DNA from: Halocaridina rubra
Lineage: Eukaryota; Arthropoda; Malacostraca; Decapoda; Atyidae
NCBI GenBank assembly: GCA_037179515.1
Contig: JAXCGZ010021103.1
Coordinates: 1 to 64,000 of the forward strand
Direction of reading: 5' to 3'
Length of the DNA: 64,000 nt
Position 1 is the stretch's first letter. Every line of letters begins with the position of its first letter. Position numbers and translations under genes: made by a program. Positions 1-11,862 of this stretch are shown in pieces. The notes beneath the pieces were generated by a model, which had not been told where the DNA came from, did not search any database, and saw nothing but the letters and a program-made list of their open reading frames with translations.

Positions 1-23
1 TAAGAACATAAGAACATAAGAAT
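1..23 (-). repeat. CR1 3' terminal octamer repeat
   Basis: On the minus strand the element ends in about 2.5 copies of TTCTTATG, just after the conserved 3' UTR block. CR1 elements of vertebrates and invertebrates end in a tandem octamer of this type, which the reverse transcriptase uses at initiation instead of poly(A). Confidence 0.85.
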
Positions 24-168
24 AGAGGACACTGCAACATGCCTACTGGCACACACGAGGCAGCTCCATTTTTGAATTGTATTTTCAGCATGTCTAACCT
101 ATTCTATTCTACCCTACTTATTTATTCTATTTTTCTTTTTATGATTTTTCAAATAAGCACTAACCTAT

Positions 169-3100
169 TCATACCCACCCTACCTCTGTCATATGTCTAT
201 CTAATCTACATTTGAAGGTGTCTAAGGTATTGGCATTTACTATCCTACTAGGAAGCTTGTTCCATGCATCAGCTACTCTATTACCAAAATAATTTTTACC
301 AATTTCCCTTCTGAACCTAAATTTATCAAGCTTAAATCCATTATTACGAGTTCTGGTTTGATCATGAATTTTTAAAACTTTATTAATATCTCCCTTGTTA
401 ATCCCTTTAAACCATTTATACACTTCAATCATATCCCCCCTAACTCTTCGCCTCTCTAGAGAATGTAGATTAAGTTTTTTTAATCTGTCCTCATATGGTA
501 GATTTCTGATATTGTGTATCATCTTGGTCATTCTTCGTTGCACTCTCTCCAAGGATTCAATTTCCATTCTATAATAGGGTGACCAGAATTGCACAGCATA
601 ATCTAAATGGGGCCTAACTAATGCAAGATAGAGCTGCAAAATAACTTTTTCCGTCCTATTGCTGACGCTTCTTGAGATAAATCCTAAAATTCTGTTTGCT
701 TTATTTCTGACTGCTGTGCATTGCTCTCTTGGCTTAAGACTACTACTCACAAGAACTCCCAAATCCCTTTCACACTGAGAACTCATGATTTCATGGTTAT
801 TTAGCTTATAACTAGTATTGTCTTTTATAGTACCCATTTTAACTACTTTACATTTTTCAACATTAAATTCCATTTGCCATTTGTCCGACCATTCAGATAA
901 TCTATTTAGATCTTCCTGTAAAGCATGAATGTCTTCTTTTCCATTTATAGTTCTACCTATTTTAGTGTCGTCTGCGAATTTACTTAGGTTACTACTGATA
1001 TCCGAATCCAGATCATTTAGATATACGATGAATAATAGAGGACCCAGTACCGAGCCTTGTGGTACCCCGCTTGTAACCGAGCCCCACTCTGATTTCTCTC
1101 CATTTATGCAAACCCTCGGTTTTCTGTCTTTTAACCATTGTTTGATCCATCTGAGCACAGCTCCTCCTATACCATGAGCTTCCAGCTTTTTAACTAATCT
1201 TTTGTGAGGAACTCTATCAAAAGCTTTGCTAAAATCTAGATATATTGTATCATATTCTTTGCCACAATCTACTGCCTCGTAAACTTCTGAATAAAAAGAC
1301 AGTAAGTTTGTAAGGCACGAAAAACCCTTAAGAAACCCGTGTTGTGAAAGTTTTATCAGTCTGTGTAATTCTAGATGTGCCCTTATTTTATTTGCAATTA
1401 TGGATTCTAGAATCTTACCCACTGTTGACGTTAAACTTACCGGCCTATAATTATTCTTTTTAACACGTTCTCCTTTTTTAAATATTGGTACCACATCTGC
1501 CAATTTCCACTCCATGGGTACCGATCCTAATTTTATTGAATTATTAAATAATGCAGTTAGAGGACAACTAAGCTCTTCCTTGCATTCCTTTAATATTCTA
1601 GCATATATTCCATCAGGTCCCGGAGATTTATGAGCCTTTAATTTATCTATTTCTTTTATTACCTCCTCTCTCGTAATATTTATTGAACTAAGTATATTAT
1701 CGGGACTGTCTCTGTAAATGGATTCTACTTCCGGAATATTTTCCAAGTTTTCATTTGTAAATACAGATAAGAAATAATCATTTAAACATGTACACATCAC
1801 TTTATCGTCATCTGTGATATGGCCATTGGCTACTTCAATTGGTCCGACTTTTTCCTTAAATTTTGTTTGATAATGTTGATAAAACCCTTTAGGATTTTCT
1901 TTAGCTTCTCCTGCTATTCGAACTTCGTATTTTCTTTTCGACTCTCTAACTATCTTTTTAACTTCCCTGTTTAACTGTATATATTGCTGCCTCACCTGCT
2001 CTTCACCTCTTTTTAGTTTCCTGTATATTCCTCTTTTAATACCTATAAGATTCTTTATTCTATTGTTCATCCATTTAGGGTCATTTTTTCTTGATCTGCA
2101 ATGTTTCATGGGAATATAGTCTCTCTGACTATTCTTAAGAGTCATGACAAAATTGTTATATTCCTCATCCAAATTTATATTAACTGACGGGCTGCTGTTC
2201 TTTCCTGTGAGAGAATTTAATGTATTGATCTTATCTTGTGATAATCCTTGGCATGTGGTACCCAAATTTCGGGGTAATCCGCTACCTGCGACCTGACCTG
2301 CTGGATTAACTACCCACATCTGTACCCCAGAAATCCCTTCCCATACCTCATTAGATAATTTAGTTTTTAAGCCCTCAAAATCTCCTGCTCTAAAGTTTGG
2401 AACAATATTCTTATTTTCCTTTATAGTTTCCTTGAAAATTATGTTAAATCTAATGGAATCATGGTCACTGTTGCCCAATTTTTCACCAACTTCTAAATTT
2501 GTAACCATATTCTCTCTATTACTAAGAACTAAATCTAGTGTATTCACCCCCCGTGTTGCTTCATGTACATGCTGAGAAAGGAAATTGTCTTCTACTACTT
2601 CCAAAAACTCCTTAGAGCTACTATCACCTGTTATGGTTTCCCAGTTAATATGTCTAAAATTAAAATCGCCTACAATGCAAACTCTATTTGACCTGCTCAC
2701 TTTAGAAATTTCATCGTATATAACTTGCGACTCTATATTATCTAGATCAGGTGGTCTGTAGACTACTCCTACAACTAGACTTTCTATATTATTTTTAATT
2801 TCAACCCATAAGGTTTCTGAATTTAGATTTGTCTTAATTCCAGACTTAATGCAGCTTCTGAGGCTATCTTTAATATACATAATTACCCCTCCCCCTCTTT
2901 TATCTGCACTACGATCAGCATTATAAAGTTTATATCCTGTAATTATGTACTCAGCTTTAAGGTGTTTGCTTTCTAATTTAATCCAACTTTCACTAATGCA
3001 TATTATATCCGGTCTCTCACTACATACTATGGCTCTCAGTTCTTCTATCTTGTTACCTAAACTACGGCTATTTGTATAATATACTTTTAAACTTTCTCTA

Positions 3101-3240
3101 GCTTCACCCTTCTTGTGGCTATTCTTTTTGTTAATATTTGTTCTATGTAACAAATGGTTCTTATCCTTAGACTCCCAGTTATTTGACCCACTATTTACTG
3201 AACCCTTACTGACTACTTTCTCTGCACAAGTATTAATCAT
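169..3240 (-). CDS. CR1 ORF2: APE endonuclease-reverse transcriptase
   Basis: Encodes about 1,023 residues without an interruption. An N-terminal APE-type endonuclease (about residues 50-275) shows the SESW catalytic-glutamate motif, GDFNF and SDHDS. A linker rich in Lys/Arg follows. The reverse transcriptase shows SPGPDG, YRPVSLTS, DFSKAFD, GVPQGSVLGP and FADD (967-978), then a C-terminal domain ending close to RHMTEVGWV. The protein would nick target DNA and copy its own RNA there. I chose the ATG at 3240 because the frame upstream, open to about 3312, contains no ATG. That start lies 15 nt past the ORF1 stop (3255-3257), so reinitiation after ORF1 is plausible. All visible catalytic residues are present, but loss of the 5' end should prevent autonomous expression. 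Confidence 0.92.
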   Translation of the reverse strand: MINTCAEKVVSKGSVNSGSNNWESKDKNHLLHRTNINKKNSHKKGEARESLKVYYTNSRSLGNKIEELRAIVCSERPDIICISESWIKLESKHLKAEYIITGYKLYNADRSADKRGGGVIMYIKDSLRSCIKSGIKTNLNSETLWVEIKNNIESLVVGVVYRPPDLDNIESQVIYDEISKVSRSNRVCIVGDFNFRHINWETITGDSSSKEFLEVVEDNFLSQHVHEATRGVNTLDLVLSNRENMVTNLEVGEKLGNSDHDSIRFNIIFKETIKENKNIVPNFRAGDFEGLKTKLSNEVWEGISGVQMWVVNPAGQVAGSGLPRNLGTTCQGLSQDKINTLNSLTGKNSSPSVNINLDEEYNNFVMTLKNSQRDYIPMKHCRSRKNDPKWMNNRIKNLIGIKRGIYRKLKRGEEQVRQQYIQLNREVKKIVRESKRKYEVRIAGEAKENPKGFYQHYQTKFKEKVGPIEVANGHITDDDKVMCTCLNDYFLSVFTNENLENIPEVESIYRDSPDNILSSINITREEVIKEIDKLKAHKSPGPDGIYARILKECKEELSCPLTALFNNSIKLGSVPMEWKLADVVPIFKKGERVKKNNYRPVSLTSTVGKILESIIANKIRAHLELHRLIKLSQHGFLKGFSCLTNLLSFYSEVYEAVDCGKEYDTIYLDFSKAFDRVPHKRLVKKLEAHGIGGAVLRWIKQWLKDRKPRVCINGEKSEWGSVTSGVPQGSVLGPLLFIVYLNDLDSDISSNLSKFADDTKIGRTINGKEDIHALQEDLNRLSEWSDKWQMEFNVEKCKVVKMGTIKDNTSYKLNNHEIMSSQCERDLGVLVSSSLKPREQCTAVRNKANRILGFISRSVSNRTEKVILQLYLALVRPHLDYAVQFWSPYYRMEIESLERVQRRMTKMIHNIRNLPYEDRLKKLNLHSLERRRVRGDMIEVYKWFKGINKGDINKVLKIHDQTRTRNNGFKLDKFRFRREIGKNYFGNRVADAWNKLPSRIVNANTLDTFKCRLDRHMTEVGWV

Positions 3241-3254
3241 TTCATTATTTGTGT

Positions 3255-3818
3255 CTAACAAAACCCCCCTACCTCTCTGTCTATCATACCAGCCAATACC
3301 GAGACACCTGAATTAGAAAGATGCACTCCATCCCTTGCATACATATGCTTACGACTAGTGAAGTGATCCCACCCGTCTATAAAACCTATATTATTCTCCC
3401 GACAGAAGACTTTCATCCTAGCATTTACTCCTATAGCTCGAGACCACCACTCTGAACTTTGGCTAAGCCTAGGGAGAATACCACACATCACAGGAACTGC
3501 ACCCCTTTTCCTAATCTTATCCAGGGCTTGTCTATACAACCTAATCAGCTCTTCACTTCTACCATCCTGCACGTCATTTCCCCCAGCTATCAAACAAACA
3601 ACATCTTTTTTCTCAATCCAGCTATTTATTGACTCACCCACCTTCTTCATACCTGCTCCAGGGAAAAAATATTTTCCTCTAACTCTATGCCTGAGTTTCC
3701 TGTCTACATATCTGCATAGTGAATCCCCTACAATTACCAAAGAACGAGACTTATCCGGAGGATGGGTTACTCCGACCTTGGGAGACTTACCTAGGCTCTT
3801 GACCTGAGAGCTTTTCCC
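3255..3818 (-). CDS. CR1 ORF1, partial: SGNH/GDSL-type esterase domain
   Basis: About 188 residues of element sequence. It shows the four SGNH hydrolase blocks: IVGDSL with the nucleophile serine, a Gly in FPGAGM, AGGND, and DGVHLS with the Asp/His pair. CR1 ORF1 proteins are known to carry an esterase-like domain near the C terminus; its role in retrotransposition is unsettled. The frame continues into the (AT)n tract up to 3842, but those Ile/Tyr residues are repeat, not protein family sequence, so the true N terminus is missing. It ends with TAG just upstream of ORF2. All four catalytic blocks look intact. A host GDSL gene is unlikely, given the position directly before the CR1 ORF2. Confidence 0.85.
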   Translation of the reverse strand, partial: GKSSQVKSLGKSPKVGVTHPPDKSRSLVIVGDSLCRYVDRKLRHRVRGKYFFPGAGMKKVGESINSWIEKKDVVCLIAGGNDVQDGRSEELIRLYRQALDKIRKRGAVPVMCGILPRLSQSSEWWSRAIGVNARMKVFCRENNIGFIDGWDHFTSRKHMYARDGVHLSNSGVSVLAGMIDREVGGFC

Positions 3819-5198
<1,380 letters not shown>

Positions 5199-5229
5199 AG
5201 ATTCTGTCTGAGCGTTTGAAGGCATTTTA

Positions 5230-6400
5230 GCTGTAGAATTTGCGACACTAGGATGAGAATAATTTTCAGCTAGTAGTATTGAATGGTTTCATGGATCATA
5301 TTCAGCATTTTGTGAATACATTCTCTGGGTCGAATTAGTAATCCATTTCTTTGAAGGATTCTTCCAGTGGTAAAGCACTGAAGATTATAGGAATGAAGTT
5401 CTTTTCCATTACCAATGATATTACCTGGCAACTAAGTCTTTTTAACTACATCCTGAAAAATATCGGTTGATTAATGGATAACTCTGGTATTTTATGGTTT
5501 TGTTCATTGTGCCGTTGGGCACGAAATGACTCCATTTGACTGGATAAATGCCGAAGTAAGTCGTTAAAAGAACCACGGGTATATACTGGAAGGTTGAATT
5601 TTTTTTCCAAAAAGTAGCTCAGTATTTAATACACTTTGTGATCCTGGTGCTTTTGTGTGAAAGTTTGATAATGCTTTATTGCTTTCCTCCCATGACTTCT
5701 CCAGCAAAGACTTAAATGCTCGTATGCTTCTCTAGATGAAACCTTGAGTCTTCTGGTGATCTGGTGAGCTGGTGATATGAAATATTCCATAATTTTGTAG
5801 CATCTCTTGGTAATCTCCCTAGAACTGAGGTCGGTTGCCAAAGATAGCAGTATTTGGAACACAATAAACTGAAAATATCTTTCTTGCAAGTTTTGTAACC
5901 TTGTTACTGGATGAATCATTTTCTTGTATTTTAGTGAAAGGAAATTTTAAATGGGAATCGAAAAGTTCGATGTTAAGTCTTCCTTCAGTTACGGTTCTAT
6001 TTTTATGCCTACATCAGCACCGAATGTTATCGGATATTCATTACACATCTCATTATCCCTTCACATATCACAAATCACAATACTTCCTATCTCAGTTTCT
6101 CTTTACTTCAGGTGTTCTTGTACAGACCCGATGAGGGCAGATATATTTTTTGGCGTGTCCTGGTGTCACACTCATTGAAAAATAATGAAGTCATTCTTTC
6201 CTTCATGACTGAAAGTATCTGTTCCAAGAGTATGCCATGGCATACTTTGAATGTTTGGCAAAATTGGCTCCAGTGTTTCCTTAGCTTGAGATGGTTGATA
6301 CCTCTGACATAGCATGCAGTTGGCAACAAGTATTTCGAGGTTTTTATAGATCCCAGGCCAATATACGCTGGACTTATCACATTGTTGACATCTATTCACA
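5230..6400 (-). pseudogene. Gypsy Z integrase remnant
   Basis: The frame 6399-6172 shows the zinc-binding region of integrase: CQQC, YWPGIYKNLE and CMLCQRYQ, then PWHTLGTDTF at the start of the catalytic core. Core and C-terminal fragments follow in shifted frames towards 5230; TQGFIREAYEHL near 5700 resembles the conserved region around the third catalytic residue. Integrase joins the cDNA ends to the target. With at least three frame changes this copy cannot make a working protein. Confidence 0.7.
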
Positions 6401-6839
6401 CTTTGATGTCTTTCATCGGCTTAGTTAGATTTTCCTATGTGTAGTGACTTATGTATTAATACTTGTGTACCTTTCATTATAATGCCATTTTCTATTCATA
6501 GTTCATCATGAAAAATGCCAGAATTGTTGAATATCTTTATGAATGCCTCGTCTGTTTTCCTAAAATTCATGAAAAATGCTATTCATGAGACACTTCAACT
6601 ATACATCTTGTTTTGTCTCTTCTCGTAAGTCACTAAGTTTTTGTGTACTAAACTGTGTAAAGCATATAGCTACATCAAGAATAATTTCTGCTTCCTCTTC
6701 TTTCTTAGGAAGTCTAGATAAACTGTCGGTAAAATTCATTTGAGATTTAATTTTATTATTTTTCTCATACTCATATTTTTTGGAGTCAGAGTAATATTTT
6801 CTGAAGTCTTATTGGTGCTGCTGAAAGATTCTTCTTAGA

Positions 6840-7075
6840 GATTATATCTAGATGTCGATGATCAGAGCAACTAGTACAAAGATATGAAAACGTTCAGCTT
6901 CAAATAAACAGACTAAGAGTTCACGTTCGATATTGCATATCTGGACACTCTCTGTAAAGCCTTTTGACACAAAAGTAATAGGCTTATTATTCTGAAGTAA
7001 TGCTGCACCTAGAGCATCTATACTGGCATCCACCTGCAATACTACAATCTTCTTGGGTCAAAGAAGAACAAAGAA
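6840..7075 (-). pseudogene. Gypsy Z RNase H remnant
   Basis: Frame 7039-6848 contains LQVDASIDALGAALLQNN, the first catalytic Asp region of gypsy RNase H, and then NIERELL, matching the conserved catalytic Glu region. A few residues upstream, FFDPRRL fits the linker between reverse transcriptase and RNase H. The sequence continues in element order across the gypsy A insertion to the reverse transcriptase piece ending near 11863. Confidence 0.75.
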
Positions 7076-7100
7076 TTTGAACTACTAATCATGTGCTTAA

Positions 7101-7507
7101 TATTGTGTCTAAGATACCCATTTAATTAGTGTTAAGTTTTCTATTGCACAGTCAGGAAGTGTTTTCTATTATTTACGTTTGACAACCATAAACAGTATGT
7201 TTTGATCGTTTATATAAGAGTGTCGATCCTTTTATTAAATGTTGCAGTATTATCAAGTATTATTGATTGTTCGCATGTCATTTATGTATTTTGTTTCGTT
7301 TTAGAATTTATAATCTTCTACAAATGGCGTAACGAAATAAAAGTAGATACAGTACAGTTATGTATACATATCTACCTCACATCATCTCTATAACATTAAC
7401 GACGAGAATGGGATATGTATTATAATGACTACACATCATACACAATTATAGAGCTTCATGAAGCTTTACAACCATCTACTTATCTTGAACAGGTGAGAAG
7501 CATAATA
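7101..7507 (+). repeat. Gypsy A 5' LTR
   Basis: 407 bp, matching 11490-11862. The 3' copy lacks about 32 bp that hold the inner primer-site-like motif at 7400-7406. A TATATAAG-like sequence near 7212 could be the core promoter. The short inverted ends TATT and AATA support the chosen boundaries. Confidence 0.85.
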
Positions 7508-7508
7508 G

Positions 7509-7524
7509 TGGCGACGAGTGGTAA
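7509..7524 (+). promoter_or_regulatory. Gypsy A primer binding site (tRNA-Ser type)
   Basis: TGGCGACGAG begins two bases after the LTR end. It is complementary to the end of an animal tRNA-Ser(GCU) as I recall it (3' sequence CCTCGTCG plus CCA). The match breaks down after ten bases here, but gypsy B keeps a longer one. The assignment rests on memory of the tRNA sequence. Confidence 0.6.
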
Positions 7525-7559
7525 CTACACTAGGCGGAGGAGGCAGCATATTTGGCACC

Positions 7560-8400
7560 AACCAAGTTTCGGCAGGAGTGTGTAACCAGCCCACAGCAGC
7601 CAATCTCAACCATGGTGCTCGATCTACCCGTGCCCAAAGCTTTTTTCATATAAGAGGAACCTTCCACTATTGCACAGAGGTGGAATATGTGGATAGTTTT
7701 GTTTGAAGCTACCTGAAGGCCATGGGAGTCACCAAGGATGAGCAGAAGCATGCCCTAATACTCCATGTAGCAGGTCTAGAGGTACAGGAGGTGTATAAAC
7801 TCTCACACCTGCAGGTAACATTCTTCAACAAACAATTGCTTGCCTAAATGCCTATTTTGTTTCTAAAATTAAATTTAGATATGAGAGAATTAGGTTTAGC
7901 CAGTGCACCTATGATGCAAGTGAATCAGTTGATGCTTTTGTTACCAAGTTGAAAGAGTTTGCTTCTACTTGTGAGTTCCATAGCAAGGAGGATGTCATAG
8001 TAGATCAGGTTATAGCCAAATGTAATTCACATGAACTTCAAAATAAATTACTTCAGGAGAAAACCCTGACATTAAATAAGGTTAAAAGACACAGCTAGGA
8101 TTCTGGAAGCAGCAAATTCTCAAGCTCAGGCCATTGAGGTTCACAAAATAATTCTCAGGTTAATAAAGTGTCCTCCCAGTATGTTAAACGGCAATAGTAA
8201 CATGGAAACACCACGGCAGCTCAGAGGAAACCTGAGGGTAAACAAACCACAAATACAAAACCATGTTTCAAGAGTGGTAAGGCATGTCATTATCCCAATG
8301 ACAGGACAAAGTGTCAAGCAACTGACAAGAAATATAACAGTTATGGACGCAAGGGTCAATTCAGTAAAACCTGAAACACAACATAATGGTCAGTCAGATG
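7560..8400 (+). pseudogene. Gypsy A gag remnant
   Basis: Frame-shifted gag region. Recognisable parts are the capsid segment around 7725-8130 (GVTKDEQKHALILHVAG, then DAFVTKLKEFAST and LLQEKTLTLNK) and one zinc knuckle near 8255-8300 that begins CFKSGKACHYPND. A second knuckle has lost its cysteines. Gag would form the particle shell and bind the RNA. The same blocks occur in gypsy B at 31257-31620. Several stops and shifts make it inactive. Confidence 0.75.
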
Positions 8401-8429
8401 AGTCATCAAAGCAATTAGATAAGAGTAAA

Positions 8430-11410
8430 CCAGAATTTGCTTTTCAAGTTAACTCTATAAGTAGCAAAGACAAGAGGTTAATAATTACAATAAACATAAA
8501 CAGTGTGCCGGTTGCCATGCAAGTTGACGCAGCAGCAGACGTCTCTGTAATGTCAGAACAGGTGGCACGCATAATACCTAATTTGTCTATAGAAGCTTCC
8601 AATAAAGTTCTGTGGGAATTACAGTGCACAAAACATCAAGGTAGTAGCCTCATACAAGGTTAATGTTCAATATGATCAGCAGACAGTACAGGATCTGTCC
8701 CTCACCATTGTGAAAGGCCAAGGTCAGACATTAATGGGTTTAGATTGGTCGAAACATTTTCAGTTAAAATGGTCGGAAATTTTGAATGTTCTAAAGGTAG
8801 AACATAAAACTGTTACCCCTGTGAGTGAAGTGGTTTCAAAATTTAAAGTAAATTTCACTGAAGGACATAGCACAGTAAAAAACACAAAGCCAAACTTAAT
8901 TATGAAATCTGATGCGACACCCAAGTTTTTTGCTCCTAGACATATTCCATTTGCTTTAAAAGCCTCAGTTGAACAGTAACTATAGAGGTTAGAATCAAAA
9001 GGCACATGGGAGAGAGTAATGTATTCAGACTGGGGAACCCCTCTAGTTCCAGTAGCAAAACAAGATGGAGGTGTCCGGTTGTGTGGAGATTATAAAGTAA
9101 CACTAAACCCACAGTTAAAAATAGCCCGATACCCTCTACACGGCCCTACAAACATGTTTGCAACCCTAGGAGAATGTAAGGTCTTTTCAAAAATTGACCT
9201 AAAACATGTCTTTCAGCAGTTAGTCATGGATGACAAGTCACAAGAATACTGTACAATAAATATTCATTTAGGGCTATTTCGTCCCAAAAGACTACCATAT
9301 GGAGTAGCCAGCAGTCCCGCAATATGGCAGCAGGCCATGGACAAAATATTCAATGGATTGTTTGGAGTGTTTGGTTTCGTTGATTACATATTAGTAGCAG
9401 GAAAGGATGAGAGAGAGCATCACGAAAGACCAGTGACAGTATTGAAACACATCCAAGAAAATGGAATGAAATAAAAAAAGAGCAAATGTCATTTTAAAGT
9501 GTCAGCAATTAAATAATTAGGATTCAAAATAAATGACCAGGGTATTAACAAGACAGTGGACAATGTCAGGGCAGTACAGTCAGCATAAGTACCTGAAAAT
9601 GTCAAGGAGCTACAGTCATTTTTGGGGCTTGTGACCTTTTACAGAAAGTTCATAAAAGACTTAGCTACTCTGGCAGAACCACTATATCGACTGTTAAAAA
9701 AAGATGTAGGATGGCACTGGTCAGTGGACTCTCAGAAGTCATTTGAGAAGATAAAAGCAGAAATAACTTCTCGAAAGTTCTTGACGCATTTCAGAATGAA
9801 CTTGCCGGTAAAGATAGTGTGTGACGCCTCACAGGTAGGCTTAGGTGCATTTTTAGCTCATGTAATGCCCGACGGCACAGAAAGGCCAATTGCTTATGCA
9901 TCTAGATTGTTGAATAAGGCAGAAAGAAACTACTTACAAATTGAAAAGTAGGGCCTTGCACTAGTGTATGCTGTAAAGAAATTTCAAATATACCTATACT
10001 GCAGGAAAGAATTTAAGTTAGTCACTGACCACATATCATTATCAGCCATTTTAGGTCCCAAAGCAGGTTTACCTACTCTAGTCGCTGCACGACTACAAAG
10101 GTGGGCTATGATTTTGGCAGCTTGTAATTATACATCATAGTACAAGTCTACTACCAACATAGGAAATGCAGACGCCCTATCTCGCTTACCGGTAGATGAG
10201 CATTCTACAGGTTATGATGTCAGTATTTTGTTGTCAGACAGCTACAACTTACCTATCACATCTAAACATATAGCTAAAAGCACAAAATAGGATCCAATAT
10301 TGTCCAAGATACTTCAGCATTTACTTACTGGTCGAGGTTCAACAATGACTCAGGAAGAATGTAAACCATATGTGGCAGTATGGTCTGCACTTAGTGCAGA
10401 ACAGGATTGCATATTACGTGGGCTAGAGTTGCTGTTCCTAAGCAGCTTAGGAAACAGGTACTCACTGATCTACATGAGGATAACCAGGCCATTATAAGAT
10501 CTAAAGCTATAGCTAGAAGTTACATGTGGTGGCCAGGAATGGACAAGAACATTGAGATATCTGTTCAGAAATGTACGACTTGCTCCATCAATCAAAATAA
10601 TCCCAAACCAGCACGTTTGCACCCCTGGGAATATCCTAGACATGCTTGGCAACATTGATTTTGTTGGCCCATTTCTTGGATATTCTTACTTCATTGTTGT
10701 CGATGCTTACAGTCCAATGCAGTCAACTACCTCACTTTGCACTATTAAAGCACTATGGCCGCCTTTTGCAACCCATGGTCTGCCAGAGCGCATAGTATCT
10801 GATAATGATCCTTAGTTTTCTTCTCAGGAATTCAAAGATTTTTTGGATGTAAATGGCATTCTACACACCTTTTCTGCACCGTATCATCCTGCCACAAATG
10901 GGGAAGCTGAAAGATTTCTCCAGACATTTAAGCATAATATGAAATGTTGACAAGCCTCGCACGCTACTCCTCCCACTAGCATAAATAAATTTCTCATAAG
11001 TTATCGAGCTATCCACATGCAACTATGGGTATGGCACCATCAGTTTTGTTGATGGGGAGGAGGATCAGGATAAGTTAGATCTGATGTTGCCTGATGTTCT
11101 TAGTGATCAGTAGAACAAAGGCTGGACACAATTACAACACCAAAAGGTTGTATGATCATACACAACACCAGACAAGTGGATACCTGGGGAAATTACAAGA
11201 AAGGTTAGGAATATGATCAGTCTGATACTGAACAAACTATACATCCCAGAAATGCAGTGGAACCAGTCAAGAGCACAGAGGTTTCATTCTCAGCAAACGC
11301 AGTAACAGTGCCTTTACCCCAGAGTCCAGTTGCACACAGGGCACTTCCTGATAGGGCAAACAGGGGATTAGCTCCTAAGAAATTAGATTTGCTACCACGC
11401 ATGATATTAT
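8430..11410 (+). pseudogene. Gypsy A pol remnant (PR-RT-RH-IN)
   Basis: Protease near 8510-8560 has VDAAADVSVM in place of the usual D-T/S-G active site. Reverse transcriptase 8910-9480 shows GDYKVTLNPQ, KIDLKHVFQQL and FVDYILVAG, in which one catalytic Asp of the usual FVDD has become Tyr. RNase H 9800-10140 shows VCDASQVGLGA. Integrase 10400-10930 shows MWWPGMDKNIE, CTTC, GPFLGYSYFIVVDAY, IVSDNDP and NGEAERF, with about 30 residues deleted near 10745. A basic tail near PKKLDLLPRM ends the region. At least eight stops or frameshifts separate these blocks. The order RT-RH-IN defines Ty3/gypsy. Confidence 0.85.
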
Positions 11411-11475
11411 GAAAATATAGATATTAAGACAAAATGTATTTTGCATATACCCATATATGTACTCAAAATTCTTTT

Positions 11476-11489
11476 AAGGAGGAAGGAAG
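11476..11489 (+). promoter_or_regulatory. Gypsy A polypurine tract
   Basis: AAGGAGGAAGGAAG lies directly before the 3' LTR. A purine run at this position primes plus-strand DNA synthesis in LTR elements. Confidence 0.85.
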
Positions 11490-11862
11490 TATTGTGTCTA
11501 AGATACCCCTTTAATTAGTGTTAAGTTTTCTATTGCACACTCAGGAAGTGTTTTCTATTAATTACATTTGACAACTATAAACAGTATGTCTCGATCCTTT
11601 ATATAAGGGTTTCGATCCGTTTATTCAATGTTTCAGTATTATCCAGTAGTATTGATTGTTCTCATGTTATTTATGCATTTTGTTTAGTTTTAGAATTTAT
11701 ATTTTTATACAAATGGCATATCGAACTAACAGCAGTTACAATATATTTGTGTATACATATCCACCCCACATCTTTATAACATTAATGACATCATACACAA
11801 TTATAGAGCTTCATAGAGCTTTACAACAATCTACTTATCCTGAACAGGTAAGAAGCATAATA
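11490..11862 (+). repeat. Gypsy A 3' LTR
   Basis: 373 bp copy of 7101-7507. It differs by scattered substitutions and by loss of about 32 bp, so the two LTRs have diverged noticeably since insertion. Confidence 0.85.

Larger units (their letters stand above)
1..3818 (-). mobile_element. CR1-type LINE, 5'-truncated
   Basis: Non-LTR retrotransposon read on the minus strand: ORF1 (esterase type), ORF2 (endonuclease plus reverse transcriptase), a short 3' UTR, and a terminal 8-bp tandem repeat at the window edge. An octamer tail in place of poly(A), and an SGNH/GDSL-type ORF1, are both established traits of the CR1 clade. The 5' end stops abruptly at the (AT)n tract at 3819, so the 5' UTR and start of ORF1 are missing. 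Both remaining frames are open, so the copy is young or was recently mobile. The 3' end may run a few bases beyond the window. Confidence 0.9.
7101..11862 (+). mobile_element. Gypsy A, complete but degenerate LTR retrotransposon
   Basis: 4.76 kb element with direct LTRs at both ends, a primer binding site, gag, protease, reverse transcriptase, RNase H, integrase and a polypurine tract in the standard Ty3/gypsy order. It lies inside gypsy Z, whose coding sequence resumes on each side, so A is the younger insertion. The ends read TATTGTG at the left and CATAATA at the right. I could not find a clear 4-6 bp target duplication (left flank CTTAA, right flank CAAAG). Gypsy B at 24943-32405 is a second copy of this family. 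Confidence 0.88.

Noticed and set aside
3255..3818. Host GDSL lipase gene or acquired bacterial esterase
   Set aside because: The position directly upstream of CR1 ORF2, on the same strand and without a gap, marks it as CR1 ORF1.
7098..7103. Target duplication for gypsy A (AATAT on the left, AATAC on the right)
   Set aside because: The right-hand AATA also ends the 5' LTR, so it belongs to the LTR; the outer flanks CTTAA and CAAAG do not match.
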